Source: Salinicola corii (GTDB taxonomy: Bacteria; Pseudomonadota; Gammaproteobacteria; Pseudomonadales; Halomonadaceae). Taken from it: a stretch of 64,000 nt of DNA. The stretch is taken from NCBI RefSeq assembly GCF_008298015.1, contig NZ_VTPX01000015.1, forward strand, positions 1 to 64,000, read 5' to 3'. Of this stretch, positions 6,890 through 16,263 are shown piece after piece. The notes beneath the pieces are model-generated. The model was not told the DNA's origin, made no database searches, and saw only the letters and a list, made by a program, of their open reading frames with translations. The position numbers and the translations under genes were made by a program. The number at the start of each line of letters is the position of its first letter. The first letter of the stretch is position 1.

Positions 6890-7261
6890 ATGAAAACTCG
6901 CATTCTCGCCGCTATCGCACTTGCCGTTGCACTTCCTGCCGCCGCTCAGGCCAACAGCGTCATGGAAGAGCGGGCATTCGCCCAACAGCACGAAGCGCTG
7001 AATACCCAGGCAACTTCCGAGTATCAGTTGCTGCCATCCGACTATCGCATCAATACCGTCAGCGGCGGTCATAGCACCGCAGCCGATCACTCCCTGGCTT
7101 ATGTCGCGGCGATCACGCAGCGGGCAACCGATATCACTGGCGGCAATAACGAACTGGTCGGCCAAGGCCAGAGCGATGCCGCTGCCCGGGCGCTGCAGAA
7201 CGTTAATGGCGGCAATACCGATCGTGGCAACGTGGAAATGACCTTCGCCAGCCTCGATTGA
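6890..7261 (+). CDS. Small exported protein of unknown function
   Basis: The 123-residue protein has a clear Sec signal peptide (MKTRILAAIALAVALPAAAQA, cleavage after AQA) and a mature part of about 100 residues rich in Gln, Asn, Gly and Ala. A strong ribosome binding site (TTGGAGG) precedes the ATG. A rho-independent terminator follows at 7364-7394. No known domain is recognised. It is probably periplasmic and monocistronic. Confidence 0.75.
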   Translation: MKTRILAAIALAVALPAAAQANSVMEERAFAQQHEALNTQATSEYQLLPSDYRINTVSGGHSTAADHSLAYVAAITQRATDITGGNNELVGQGQSDAAARALQNVNGGNTDRGNVEMTFASLD

Positions 7262-7363
7262 GACGAACTACAGACGATATCCCTGCGTTGCGCCCGTGCT
7301 GACGGGCGTACTGAAACGGTAGGCACTGCTTCGGGTTCCGCGACCTTCCAGTACCTCCAACTT

Positions 7364-7394
7364 CCCCGGTCCACCCCCAGGACCGGGGCTTTTT
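7364..7394 (+). terminator. Rho-independent terminator
   Basis: CCCCGGTCC (7364-7372) pairs with GGACCGGGG (7380-7388) and is followed by CTTTTT. It ends the small exported protein gene and lies just before the end of the convergent gene at 7399. Confidence 0.85.
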
Positions 7395-7398
7395 ATGT

Positions 7399-7701
7399 TC
7401 AGTCCTCGTCGTCCTCGGGCGTCTGGAAAGCGCGCTTGTCGTCGGGCAGGCGCACCATGTCGCCCTTGGCGAGATCTCCATGGCTGTTGTGGCGCTCCCC
7501 GTCGTCACCGATCAGTGCCGCGACCTTGCCGATGCTGACACCATCCTTGTAGGCCTCGACTTGAACGCGCACCGTGGCGCCGTGGTAGCGGGCGGTCAGC
7601 ATCATCCCCGGTTGCGGGGTGACACGATGCTGTTCGTCCTTGGCGTAGTGGGCGTCGACACTGGCGCCGCCCGGCGCATCCCACTCGATATGCTTGTGCA
7701 T
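7399..7701 (-). CDS. Conserved-looking small hypothetical protein
   Basis: The 100-residue acidic, soluble protein begins MHKHIEWDAPGGASVDAHYA and has several beta-strand-like segments (MMLTARYHGATVRVQVEAY) and an acidic tail ending EDDED. It could be a small barrel-like binding domain. There is no signal peptide or membrane helix. No family is recognised. It is converging on the exported protein gene and shares its terminator region. Codon use is like the neighbours. Confidence 0.6.
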   Translation of the reverse strand: MHKHIEWDAPGGASVDAHYAKDEQHRVTPQPGMMLTARYHGATVRVQVEAYKDGVSIGKVAALIGDDGERHNSHGDLAKGDMVRLPDDKRAFQTPEDDED

Positions 7702-7953
7702 GGCGTTCTCCTTGCCGTTAGCGTTGTCGCGGTTTCAGCGTAGTCCCTAATCGACGTCGCCTCTAATCGGTTGATTTGCCGCCGGCATGGCGGGTTTCCC
7801 TCGTGTTCGACGAGATCGCGGCCGCGCTGTGATCGTGTCGATCGGGCACGCCGAAAGGTGAAGACACGAACGGTTACGGACGCTTGTCTTTTGGGCGGCT
7901 TGCCAGCAGAGTGAATGTGGTCTTTCGCAATCCAACAAAGAGCGACAACAGCG

Positions 7954-9156
7954 ATGAAAAAGACAGTACTTGCACTCGCCATTGCGGCAACCACGGCATG
8001 CGCCGGTGTTGCGCAGGCGGATGTCAAAGTGGGATTTCTGGGGGGATTCACCGGCGGTATCGAAAGTCTGACGCCGCCGATCTTCGATGGCGCCAAACTC
8101 GCGGTGCAGGAGATCAACGATCAGGGCGGCCTGCTGGATGGTGAAAAGATGGTCATGCCCTCGGGTGATACCACCTGTTCGGATGCCTCGGCCGCTTCCA
8201 ACGCCGCCGACCGGCTGGTCAACAGCGAGCAGGTGACCGCGATCGTCGGGGCGCTGTGTACCGGCGCCACCATCGCCGCGGCCAACAACGCCGCGATTCC
8301 CGGCGGTGTGGTGATGGTATCGCCGGCTTCCACGGCACCGGCGGTGACGGATCTCGACGACGACGATCTGGTCTTCCGTACCGTGCCTTCCGACGCCTTC
8401 CAGGGTGAGCAGCTGGCCAAGCTGCTGCTCTCCAAGGGGATCGAGGATGTCGCCGTGACCTACGTCAACAACGACTATGGCCAGGGCCTCGACGACGCGT
8501 TCACCAAGACGTTCGAGGCGGAAGGCGGTTCGATCTCCGCCAACCTGGCCCATGAGGACAACCGGGCGGACTACCGGTCGGAGATCGGCAAGCTCTCCTC
8601 CGGCGGTTCGCAGACGCTGGTGGTACTGGCCTACGCCGATACGTCCGGTCAGACGATCCTGCGCCAGGCCTACGAGAGCGGCGCCTTCACCCAGTATGCC
8701 GGCGGCGATGGCATGGTCGGAAACGCGCTGGTCGACGCCGTGGGCGCCGACGTGCTCGAGGGCATGATCGCGACGCGTCCGGGTTCGCCGGACGTGCCGG
8801 GCTCGGACATCTTCAATGATCTGGCCGAGAAAGCCGATATCGATCCCAGTGCGGTGTTCGCGGCGCAGTCCTACGATGCTGCGTTCCTGCTGGCGCTCGC
8901 CATCGAAAAGAACGGCAGCGCGGATCGCGAGGGCTTGTCCAAGGCGTTGCGCGACGTCGCCACGGCGCCGGGCGAGACGATCCTGCCGGGAGAGTGGGAA
9001 AAGGCCAAGAAGCTGATCGGTGAAGGCAAGGAGATCAACTACGAAGGCGCCTCCGGCAGCGCGGAGTTCGACGACAACGGCGACGTGCCGGGTATCGTGG
9101 TCGAAATGGCGGTTGAGGATGGCAAATTTGTCACCAAGGGGGCGATCGACGAATAA
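7954..9156 (+). CDS. ABC transporter substrate-binding protein, branched-chain amino acid (LivJ/LivK) type
   Basis: The 400-residue protein starts with a signal peptide (MKKTVLALAIAATTACAGVAQA) and continues VKVGFLGGFTGGIESLTPP, the start of a peripla_BP_6 domain. Later family features are IVGALCTGATIAAANN, MVSPASTAPAVTD, FRTVPSDAFQGEQLAKLL and VTYVNNDYGQGL. It would bind an amino acid or a related carboxylate in the periplasm and deliver it to the membrane complex. The matching permease and ATPase genes (9232-13219) lie on the other strand, convergent with this gene. The ATG at 7954 is chosen because it gives a proper signal peptide. The true ligand cannot be read from sequence. Confidence 0.88.
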   Translation: MKKTVLALAIAATTACAGVAQADVKVGFLGGFTGGIESLTPPIFDGAKLAVQEINDQGGLLDGEKMVMPSGDTTCSDASAASNAADRLVNSEQVTAIVGALCTGATIAAANNAAIPGGVVMVSPASTAPAVTDLDDDDLVFRTVPSDAFQGEQLAKLLLSKGIEDVAVTYVNNDYGQGLDDAFTKTFEAEGGSISANLAHEDNRADYRSEIGKLSSGGSQTLVVLAYADTSGQTILRQAYESGAFTQYAGGDGMVGNALVDAVGADVLEGMIATRPGSPDVPGSDIFNDLAEKADIDPSAVFAAQSYDAAFLLALAIEKNGSADREGLSKALRDVATAPGETILPGEWEKAKKLIGEGKEINYEGASGSAEFDDNGDVPGIVVEMAVEDGKFVTKGAIDE

Positions 9157-9173
9157 CCTTCGCCGGCGTTCCA

Positions 9174-9213
9174 AAACGCAAAACCCCGAGCTCAGGCTCG
9201 GGGTTTTGCGTTT
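9174..9213. terminator. Strong bidirectional terminator
   Basis: An 18-bp perfect stem (9174-9191 with 9196-9213) has a TCAG loop. The GC core (CCCCGAGC/GCTCGGGG) is flanked by A-run and T-run, so it can act for both the binding-protein gene and the convergent livM-like gene. Confidence 0.9.
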
Positions 9214-9231
9214 CAGGTTTCGTAGAATCGC

Positions 9232-10545
9232 TCAATTGTGGTGCGCCACCTTCTCCGGGATCAGCCCGCGCGGGGCGAAGCGCAGCACCAGCAGGATCAG
9301 CAGCCCGATCACGAACACTCTCGCCTGTAGGGCGCGGCTGTCGAGATTCCCCGGTTGCCAGTCGAACCAGTGCGAGCCCAGTGCGACGATGGCGTGCATC
9401 ACGGCCAGCGCCATCGGCCCCGACATGATCCAGATCACGTAGACCAGCACCGCGCCGAACAGCGTGCCCAGGTTGTTGCCCGGGCCGCCGAGGATCACCA
9501 TCACCAGCACCAGGAAGGTGTGGTTGAGCGGCAGGTAGCCCTGCGGATCGAACAACCCGTTGAAGCTGGTGAGCACCGCGCCACCGATCCCCATCAGGAT
9601 ACAGCCGAAGACGAAGATCTCCTGACGGCGGCGATTGATCGATTTGCCCATGGCCGCGGCGGAAACCTCGTTGTCGCGGATGGCACGGATCATGCGGCCC
9701 CAGGGGGCGTGATAGGCGCGGTGGAGCAGGAAGAAGATCACCGCGATCATGACCACGGTCACCGACAGGTAGAGTGCACGGGCGGTCAGGAATCCGACCT
9801 CGCCGGGGTCCGGTACCGGCCAGGGCAGGGGCGAGATGGTCGCGGTGCCGCGGGTGAGCCAGTCCGAATTCTTGAGGAACGCCTTGATGATCTCGGCGAT
9901 CCCCAGCGTGGCGATGACCAGATAGTCGCTGCGCAGGCCGAGGCAGATATGGCCGATGAAATAGCCGACACCGCCGGCCAGGGCGCCGCCCACGATCCAG
10001 CCCAGCCACACCGGTAGCCCCAGCCCGCCGATGAACTCCACCTGGGACTCGATATCGCCGGTGACGCTGCGCAACCAGCTGATCACGACCAGGTAGCCGA
10101 CCAGACCGGCGACGATGGCGAGGATCGTGCGCAGCAGCTTGGGCACGCCGATGCGGTCGAGCCGGCTGATGCCGAACACGATCGCCGTGACCACGACCAT
10201 CGCCAGCAGCACCCAGCCCAGCCGGCCGGGAAGGTCGCTGGCCCAGAACGCATGGTTGACCGGGATGCTGAAGAAGGTCGCCGAGAAACCGCCCAGCGCG
10301 ACGAAGCCCATGATGCCGGCGTTGAACTGGCCGGCGTAGCCCCACTGGATGGTCAGGCCGAGAGCCAGGATCGCGTAGCAGGAGGCCTCCACCAGCATGC
10401 GGGTGGAGTAGGCCGGGCCCATGGTCGCGAAGACGGTGAGAACCACGAGGGCCAGGCCGCCGAACAGCGCCAGCTCGCGGATGGGGAGCGCGTGACGGGT
10501 GGAGGTCGCGGAGGAAGCGGGACGTTGCGGTGAGGGGGCAGTCAT
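9232..10545 (-). CDS. livM: Branched-chain amino acid type ABC transporter permease, LivM family
   Basis: The 437-residue integral membrane protein has the LivM pattern: GLTIQWGYAGQFNAGIMGFVALGGF near the N terminus (split here as GLTIQWGYAGQ and FNAGIMGFVALGG), AISLGYLV-like helices, and the cytoplasmic coupling loop RAIRDNEVSAAAMG with the conserved Glu-Ala. It forms one half of the membrane channel with LivH. It is longer than E. coli LivM in its central loop. Its ATG overlaps the stop of the livH-like gene (TGATG), indicating translational coupling in the order livG - livF - livH - livM. Confidence 0.88.
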   Translation of the reverse strand: MTAPSPQRPASSATSTRHALPIRELALFGGLALVVLTVFATMGPAYSTRMLVEASCYAILALGLTIQWGYAGQFNAGIMGFVALGGFSATFFSIPVNHAFWASDLPGRLGWVLLAMVVVTAIVFGISRLDRIGVPKLLRTILAIVAGLVGYLVVISWLRSVTGDIESQVEFIGGLGLPVWLGWIVGGALAGGVGYFIGHICLGLRSDYLVIATLGIAEIIKAFLKNSDWLTRGTATISPLPWPVPDPGEVGFLTARALYLSVTVVMIAVIFFLLHRAYHAPWGRMIRAIRDNEVSAAAMGKSINRRRQEIFVFGCILMGIGGAVLTSFNGLFDPQGYLPLNHTFLVLVMVILGGPGNNLGTLFGAVLVYVIWIMSGPMALAVMHAIVALGSHWFDWQPGNLDSRALQARVFVIGLLILLVLRFAPRGLIPEKVAHHN

Positions 10546-11543
10546 CAGATCACCTTCCCTTTGAAGATGCCGGTCGGGCGCCAGATCAGCACCGCCACCA
10601 GAATGAAGAAGGGCACCACGATCTTGTATTCGGTACCCACCAGCGCCAGGTTGCTGGGCAATTCCAGCCAGGTCGGCAGGCTGTCCCGTAGCGGCCTGAG
10701 CAGTACCGACCAGTTGAAGACCGCCAATGTCTCGGCGAAGCCGACCAGGAAGCCGCCGGCGATGGCGCCGTAGGGATGGCCGACGCCGCCGACGATGGCG
10801 GCGGCGAAGATCGGCAGCAGCAGGAAGAAGCTGAGGTCCGGCTTGAAGGCGACATCCAGCGACAGCAGCGTGCCGGCGATGGTGGCCAGCGAACCGGCGA
10901 TGACCCAGGTCAGGGTGATGATCAGCCTGGTATTGATGCCGGAGGCGCGCGCCAGGTCGGGGTTGTCCGACATCGCCCGCATCGCCTTGCCCAGCCGTGC
11001 CCGGGTCAGGAACAGGTGCAGCCCGACCACGGCGACGATGGTGATCACGAACAGGATGACCTGCGGCTCGGTGAGGATGATCGGCCGGGTCACGCCCGGC
11101 ACGTCGATGCGAAAGATCTCCTTGCGCGCATCGACGTAGAGGTTCTGCGAACCGGTGCCGGCGAACAGCCGGATCAGACCCTGCAGCATCAGCGTGACGC
11201 CCAGCGAGGCGATCACCATCACGATCGGTTTGACGCCATGGCTTCGCAGCGGCTGGTAGAAGGCGCGATCGATGCCTACGGCCACCAGCGAGGTGAACGC
11301 CATCGCCACCGGCAGCATGACGATCGCGGTGGGCAGCCCCAGGGGATCTCCGGCGTGGGGAAAGGCCAGCGTCAGCAGCAGCACGGCGAGGGTGCCGAGC
11401 GTCATCATGTCGGCATGGGCGAAGTGGGCGAAGCGCAGGATGCTGTAGATCAGCGTCACGCCGACGGCACCGATGGCGTAGATGCAGCCGGTGACGCTGC
11501 CGGCCACCACCACGTAGTTGAAGAAGTAGATCAGCTCATTCAC
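10545..11543 (-). CDS. livH: Branched-chain amino acid type ABC transporter permease, LivH family
   Basis: The 332-residue membrane protein shows LivH features: IYAIGAVGVTLIYSILRFAHFAHADMM (seen as GAVGVTLIYSILRFAHFAH), the coupling loop AMRAMSDNPDLARASGI, and GVGHPYGAIAGGFLVGFAE. It pairs with LivM to form the translocation path. The start codon is GTG at 11543, since no in-frame ATG lies near; AAAGAGAG upstream is the probable ribosome binding site. It follows the livF-like gene by 80 bases. Confidence 0.88.
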   Translation of the reverse strand: MNELIYFFNYVVVAGSVTGCIYAIGAVGVTLIYSILRFAHFAHADMMTLGTLAVLLLTLAFPHAGDPLGLPTAIVMLPVAMAFTSLVAVGIDRAFYQPLRSHGVKPIVMVIASLGVTLMLQGLIRLFAGTGSQNLYVDARKEIFRIDVPGVTRPIILTEPQVILFVITIVAVVGLHLFLTRARLGKAMRAMSDNPDLARASGINTRLIITLTWVIAGSLATIAGTLLSLDVAFKPDLSFFLLLPIFAAAIVGGVGHPYGAIAGGFLVGFAETLAVFNWSVLLRPLRDSLPTWLELPSNLALVGTEYKIVVPFFILVAVLIWRPTGIFKGKVI

Positions 11544-11623
11544 GACCAGCTCTCTTTAACGGAAACGTCTCGGTTTGAATACGGGCGCTGGCAAGCCGGG
11601 GCTCGCCAGCGGGACGATGGACA

Positions 11624-12328
11624 TCAACCACCGAGGAAGCTCTTGGCCACCTGAGGGTCGTTGAGGAGCGCTTCGCCGGTATCGCTGAATCGGTTCTGGC
11701 CGGCCGCGAGCACGAAGCCCTTGTGGGCGATGCGCAGTGCCTGCTTGGCGTTCTGCTCGACCATCAACACGCCGACGCCGGCGGCATTGATGGTCTTCAC
11801 CCGCTCGAAGATCTCGTTCATGTAGCGTGGCGAGAGTCCGGCGGTGGGTTCGTCGAGCAGCAGCACGCTGGGTTCGTTCATCAGCGCACGCCCCATGGCC
11901 ACCATCTGGCGCTGGCCGCCGGAGAGCTCGCCGGCCGGCTGGCGGCGCTTCTCCAGTAGCGGGGGGAAGAATTCGTAGATCTGCGCCTTGAGCCGCGAGA
12001 CGGTGGCGGGTTTGAGAAACGCGCCCATCTCCAGGTTCTCCTCCACGGAGAGGCTCGGGAAGATGTTCTTCTCCTGGGGCACGAACCCCATGCCCATCTC
12101 CACCAGCTTGTGCGGTGAAAGATTGGTGATCGGCTTGCCGCGCAGCCGAATCTCGCCCTGGGTGATCGTCAGCAGGCCGAAGACCGCCTTGAGCATGGTC
12201 GATTTACCGGCGCCGTTGGGGCCGACGATGACGCCGATTTCGTCGGCCTCGATCGTCATGTTGACGCCGTTGAGAATGTTCATGCCGCCGTAGCCGCCAT
12301 GAACGTCAACTGCTTCGAGTAATGGCAT
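11624..12328 (-). CDS. livF: Branched-chain amino acid type ABC transporter ATPase, LivF family
   Basis: The 234-residue ATPase has Walker A GPNGAGKST, the signature LSGGQRQMVAMGRALM, Walker B VLLLDEPTAGLSP and the LivF-typical VEQNAKQAL. It powers import through LivHM together with LivG in the cytoplasm. The ATG at 12328 is preferred over an upstream frame extension because MPLLEAVDVHGGYGGMNIL is the normal family start and AAAGAG lies upstream. The 5' side borders the 18-bp tandem repeats that trail the livG gene. Confidence 0.9.
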   Translation of the reverse strand: MPLLEAVDVHGGYGGMNILNGVNMTIEADEIGVIVGPNGAGKSTMLKAVFGLLTITQGEIRLRGKPITNLSPHKLVEMGMGFVPQEKNIFPSLSVEENLEMGAFLKPATVSRLKAQIYEFFPPLLEKRRQPAGELSGGQRQMVAMGRALMNEPSVLLLDEPTAGLSPRYMNEIFERVKTINAAGVGVLMVEQNAKQALRIAHKGFVLAAGQNRFSDTGEALLNDPQVAKSFLGG

Positions 12329-12395
12329 TGAGTGCTCTTTGTTATTGCTTGGCGATGGGTTGCCGTCGTGTCTCACGTCCGGAGGCGTTGTAACT

Positions 12396-12466
12396 CTGGG
12401 TGGTTTCGGAGCCCTGGGCGGTTTCGGACCATAGGCGGTTTCGGAACCCTAGGCGGTTTCGGAACC
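12396..12466. repeat. Four tandem 17-18 bp repeats, the first formed by the end of livG
   Basis: Units at 12449-12466, 12431-12448, 12414-12430 and 12396-12413 have the form (on the + strand) CTAGGCGGTTTCGGAACC. The unit at 12449-12466 encodes the last codons and stop of the livG-like gene (Gly-Ser-Glu-Thr-Ala-stop); the other three lie in the gap before livF and accumulate changes with distance. This shows repeated duplication of the gene's 3' end. Confidence 0.9.
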
Positions 12467-13219
12467 GAAATAGGCTTCGATCACTTCCGGATTGTTCTGG
12501 ATCTCGCCGATCGAGCCTTCCATCATCACCTGCCCCTGGGCCAGCACGATCACCGGATCGCACAGGCGACCGATCATGTCCATGTCGTGTTCGATGACCA
12601 GGAAGGTATAGCCCAGCTCACGGTTGAGCCGCTCGATATTGCCCATCAGATCGCCGAGCAACGTGCGGTTGACCCCGGCGGCGATCTCGTCGAGCAGCAC
12701 CACCTCGGCATCGGTCATCATGGTGCGGCCGAGCTCGAGCAGCTTCTTCTGGCCGCCGGAGAGGTTGCCTGCCAACTCGTTGCGGACATGGGACAGGCCG
12801 ACGAAGTCGAGCACTTCCAGCGCGCGACGGCGGACCTCGGCCTCCTGGCGCCGCACTTCTCCCGGCCTCAGCCAGGTGCTGAACAGGTTCTCGCCCTCCT
12901 GGAGCGGCGGCACCATCATCAGGTTCTCCAGCGAGGTCAGATGGCTGAACTCGTGGGCGATCTGGAAGGTGCGAAGCAGCCCGCGGTGGAAGCGCTGGTT
13001 GGCGGAGAGTTGAGTGATCGCCTGGCCGTTGAGCAGGACCTCGCCGCTGTCGGGCGCGAGGCTGCCGGCGATGATGTTGAACAGCGTGGATTTGCCGGCG
13101 CCGTTGGGGCCAATCATCCCGGTGATGGAGCCTTTGGAGACTTGAATGGAGCAGTCGTCGATGACGGTCAGGCCGCCGAACGACTTGCGAATGTTGCGGA
13201 CATCGATGATCGGCGTCAT
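12449..13219 (-). CDS. livG: Branched-chain amino acid type ABC transporter ATPase, LivG family
   Basis: The 256-residue ATPase has Walker A GPNGAGKST, signature LSGGQKKLLELGRTMM, Walker B VVLLDEIAAGVN and the switch His in VIEHDMDMI, as in LivG. It works with LivF on the LivHM channel. The ATG at 13219 has GGGGGAAG upstream and gives the normal start MTPIIDVRNIRKSFGG; a long upstream frame extension is not needed. It is the first gene of the livGFHM operon. The last 18 bases are tandemly duplicated into the gap before livF. Confidence 0.9.
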   Translation of the reverse strand: MTPIIDVRNIRKSFGGLTVIDDCSIQVSKGSITGMIGPNGAGKSTLFNIIAGSLAPDSGEVLLNGQAITQLSANQRFHRGLLRTFQIAHEFSHLTSLENLMMVPPLQEGENLFSTWLRPGEVRRQEAEVRRRALEVLDFVGLSHVRNELAGNLSGGQKKLLELGRTMMTDAEVVLLDEIAAGVNRTLLGDLMGNIERLNRELGYTFLVIEHDMDMIGRLCDPVIVLAQGQVMMEGSIGEIQNNPEVIEAYFGSETA

Positions 13220-13434
13220 CGCGTCTTCCCCCGAGCGTTTATTGATATTGTCCTCTGGTGCGCCGTTGGGGTGGCGCGCCTGCCTCTGTCTACCGCGATT
13301 TCGACGTCGTCTCGATCGATCAGGCCATAGGTGGCGAGACGGAGCGGCGGTGTCTTGTAGCCGTGATGTTGCCGATTGTACAGCCGTCGTTTGGCTTGAG
13401 TAGTTTTTCTTGATCAACGCTACGCCAGCCCAAA

Positions 13435-13466
13435 CGACGACACCCGCCGGAGGGCGGGTGTCGTCG
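13435..13466 (-). terminator. Terminator hairpin after typA
   Basis: A perfect 14-bp stem (CGACGACACCCGCC with GGCGGGTGTCGTCG) has a GGAG loop. On the minus strand it is followed by TTTGGG. It lies 45 bases past the typA stop and separates it from the liv operon. Confidence 0.75.
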
Positions 13467-13510
13467 GTGTGGCAACAGCGATTTGACGGCAGCGGTGGAT
13501 CGCGGGGCGA

Positions 13511-15364
13511 TCAGCCTTTCTTGCCGGCCCGCTTGCGCTCGTTTTCGGTCAGGTGCTTCTTGCGCAGGCGGATGAAGCTGGGGGTGATCTCGACCAGCTC
13601 GTCGTCGTCGAGGAACTCGATGGCCTGTTCCAGGGTGAAGCGAATCGGCGGCGTCAGCACGATGTTCTCGTCATTGCCGGAAGCCCGCATGTTGTCGAGC
13701 TTCTTGCCCTTGGTCGGGTTGACGACCATGTCGTTGGCCCGGTTGTTGATGCCGATCAGCATGCCTTCGTAGACTTCGGTACCGTGGTCGACGATCAGCT
13801 TGCCGCGCTCCTGCAGGGTGTAGAGCGCATAGGCCAGCGCCTTGCCCGGCACCATCGACACCAGCACGCCGTTGCGACGCTCGATCGCGGCGTCCGGTTT
13901 GAGCGGACCATAGTGATCGAAGCGGCTGGTCAGGATGCCGGTACCGGAGGTCAGGGTCAGGAACTGGCCACGGAAGCCGATCAGGCCGCGCGCGGGGATG
14001 ATGAAGTCCAGGCGTACACGGCCCTTGCCGTCCGGGTTCATGTTGGAGAGTTCGCCCTTGCGGTAGCCGAGCTCTTCCATCACCGCGCCCTGATGCTGCT
14101 CTTCGCAGTCGATGATGACTTCTTCGTACGGCTCCTGCTTGACGCCGTCGATCTCGCGGATGATGACCTCGGGGCGGCCCACGGCCAGCTCGAAGCCTTC
14201 GCGACGCATGGTCTCGATCAGCACCGATAGGTGCAGCTCGCCACGCCCGGAGACCTTGAATTTCTCGGAGGACTCACCTTGTTCGACGCGTAGCGCAACG
14301 TTGTGGATCAGCTCCTGCTCGAGACGATCCTTGATGTTGCGGCTGGTGACGTACTTGCCGTCCTTGCCGGCGAACGGGGAGTCATTGACCTGGAAAGTCA
14401 TCGAGACGGTCGGCTCGTCGACGGAGAGCGGCGGCAGCGCTTCGACGTTGTTGACGTCGCAGAGCGTGTCGGAGATCGCCAGGTTGTCGATGCCGGTGAT
14501 GCAGACGATGTCGCCGGCAGTGGCTTCGTCGGTCTGGACCCGCTCCAGCCCCATGTGGGTCATGACCTGGCCGATCTTGCCCTTACGGGTCGCGCCCTCC
14601 TTGGTGATGATGCTGATCTGCTGGCTCGGCTTGACGCTGCCGCGCTTGATGCGGCCGAGACCGATGACGCCGACGTAGCTGTTGTAGTCCAGCGCCGAGA
14701 TCTGCATCTGGAACGGGCCGTCGAGCTCGACCTTGGGCGGCTCGACGATGTCGACGATGCTCTTGAACATCGGCGTCATGTCTTCGGCCATGTCGTCCGG
14801 TTCCATGCCGGCGATGCCATTGAGCGCGGAGCAGTAGATAATCGGGAAGTCGAGCTGCTCGTCGGTGGCGCCGAGGTTGTCGAACAGATCGAATATCTGG
14901 TCGATGACCCAGTCCGGACGGGCACCGGGGCGGTCGATCTTGTTGACCACGACGATCGGCTTGAGGCCCTGGGCGAAGGCCTTCTGGGTCACGAAGCGGG
15001 TCTGCGGCATCGGGCCGTCGACAGCGTCGACCAGCAGCAGGACCGAATCGACCATGGACATGACGCGTTCGACTTCGCCACCGAAGTCGGCGTGTCCCGG
15101 GGTGTCGACGATATTGATGTGGTAGTCGCGGCCGTTGCCGTCGTTCCAGCGGATCGCGGTGTTCTTGGCCAGGATGGTGATACCGCGTTCCTTCTCCTGG
15201 TCATTGGAGTCCATGATCCGCTCTTGACCTTCGGCCTTGCGGTCCAGGGTGCCGGATTGGCTCAGGAGCTTGTCGACCAGTGTCGTCTTGCCATGGTCGA
15301 CGTGGGCGATAATGGCAATGTTCCTAATGCTCTCGATACGAGCGTTAGAGGCGTTGTCACTCAT
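13511..15364 (-). CDS. typA: Ribosome-associated translational GTPase TypA/BipA
   Basis: The 617-residue protein is full length. GTPase motifs are G1 [16 protein letters not shown]3 [12 protein letters not shown] and G4 [13 protein letters not shown]; the effector region has RGITI. The elongation-factor beta-barrel, the EF-G domain III/V-like regions ([20 protein letters not shown]) and the BipA-specific C-terminal domain ([20 protein letters not shown]) follow. It binds the 70S ribosome and aids 50S assembly and growth at low temperature or under stress. The ATG follows GGAAACCGCCCC. It is a single gene closed by the hairpin at 13435-13466. Confidence 0.95.
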   Translation of the reverse strand: MSDNASNARIESIRNIAIIAHVDHGKTTLVDKLLSQSGTLDRKAEGQERIMDSNDQEKERGITILAKNTAIRWNDGNGRDYHINIVDTPGHADFGGEVERVMSMVDSVLLLVDAVDGPMPQTRFVTQKAFAQGLKPIVVVNKIDRPGARPDWVIDQIFDLFDNLGATDEQLDFPIIYCSALNGIAGMEPDDMAEDMTPMFKSIVDIVEPPKVELDGPFQMQISALDYNSYVGVIGLGRIKRGSVKPSQQISIITKEGATRKGKIGQVMTHMGLERVQTDEATAGDIVCITGIDNLAISDTLCDVNNVEALPPLSVDEPTVSMTFQVNDSPFAGKDGKYVTSRNIKDRLEQELIHNVALRVEQGESSEKFKVSGRGELHLSVLIETMRREGFELAVGRPEVIIREIDGVKQEPYEEVIIDCEEQHQGAVMEELGYRKGELSNMNPDGKGRVRLDFIIPARGLIGFRGQFLTLTSGTGILTSRFDHYGPLKPDAAIERRNGVLVSMVPGKALAYALYTLQERGKLIVDHGTEVYEGMLIGINNRANDMVVNPTKGKKLDNMRASGNDENIVLTPPIRFTLEQAIEFLDDDELVEITPSFIRLRKKHLTENERKRAGKKG

Positions 15365-15401
15365 GGGGCGGTTTCCATCGTAAAATGTGTGCGCCCATGT
15401 C

Positions 15402-15473
15402 TAGGGGCTGTTGACGTTTCAGCGCGAACCGAAGGGCCGGGCGCGGCCGTGCATGAAACGCCGACAGCCCCTA
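15402..15473. repeat. Long inverted repeat between typA and the nucleotidyltransferase gene
   Basis: Arms 15402-15421 (TAGGGGCTGTTGACGTTTCA) and 15454-15473 are inverted copies with two differences that would be G-U pairs in RNA. The 32-base centre is GC-rich. It lies in the divergent gap, in the likely leader of typA. It looks like a dispersed palindromic element rather than a terminator, as no T-run follows. The rest of the 15365-15685 gap shows nothing else clear. Confidence 0.75.
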
Positions 15474-15685
15474 AGTCGATGATCCGCGCTCTAGCGCTGG
15501 ATCGACGAGTCCCCTGGGCACTGAGTAGGAGGGTCGGGCGCGCATTGTACAGGCAAGCGCGCGACACTGGCTACTTTAGTCTATCGGCGCCATTCGAGCG
15601 CTTTTTCGACGACGATTCCGCCGCGACATGCTTGGGTCAAGGGCTCTGAACGCGGCGGGCCAACCCATTGAAAGACGAGGGGGTC

Positions 15686-16255
15686 ATGTCTCCAGAGGAA
15701 GGGGAGTGGGAGCGCGCGGAACGAATCATCGAATGGATTCGGACCGACGCCTGGCGCCTGGACGTGCTGCGCCAGGCGCGCGCGTTGCGTCTCCCTGACT
15801 GGTGGCTGGCCGCCGGTTTCGTGCGCAACCTGGTCTGGGACCGGCTGCACGGCTACTCGCCATCGACGCCGCTGAACGATATCGATCTCGTCTATTTCGA
15901 CACCTCTCACGCCAGCGAGTGCATCGACCGGGCGCACGAGGACGAGCTCCGGCGCGTTGCCCCGCTGCCCTGGTCGGTCAAGAACCAGGCGCGGATGCAT
16001 GGGCGCCATGGACATCGCCCCTACGCCTCCATAGAGGAAGCGTTGAGTGTCTGGGTCGAGTGTGAAACGGCAGTGGCGGTAACTCTCGGCGACGATGATC
16101 GCATACGCCTGAAGGCCCTTTTTGGCACCGCCTCCTTGTTATCCGGCCAGGTGACGCACAACCCTAGGCATGGCGATAGCGAGGTGTTTCGGCACCGCGT
16201 CATTGCCAAGGGGTGGCAGCGTCGCTGGCCAAGGCTCGAGATTCGGGGATTTTGA
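15686..16255 (+). CDS. Nucleotidyltransferase family protein (NTP_transf_6 / DUF925 type)
   Basis: The 189-residue protein has WWLAAGFVRNLVWDRLHGY, then LNDIDLVYFD, the metal-binding DxD of the polymerase-beta nucleotidyltransferase fold in the DUF925 (NTP_transf_6) family, and the family pattern WSVKNQARMH. These proteins are predicted to transfer a nucleotide to an unknown acceptor. The ATG at 15686 has GAGGGGG upstream and is preferred over the ATG six codons earlier. It is convergent with the polysaccharide deacetylase gene 8 bases away. Confidence 0.85.
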   Translation: MSPEEGEWERAERIIEWIRTDAWRLDVLRQARALRLPDWWLAAGFVRNLVWDRLHGYSPSTPLNDIDLVYFDTSHASECIDRAHEDELRRVAPLPWSVKNQARMHGRHGHRPYASIEEALSVWVECETAVAVTLGDDDRIRLKALFGTASLLSGQVTHNPRHGDSEVFRHRVIAKGWQRRWPRLEIRGF

Positions 16256-16263
16256 ACGGGTTC

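Noticed and set aside
7747..9174. Long minus-strand frame opposite the ABC binding protein gene
   Set aside because: It is the antisense of a well-supported gene in GC-rich DNA, with no family features or ribosome site.
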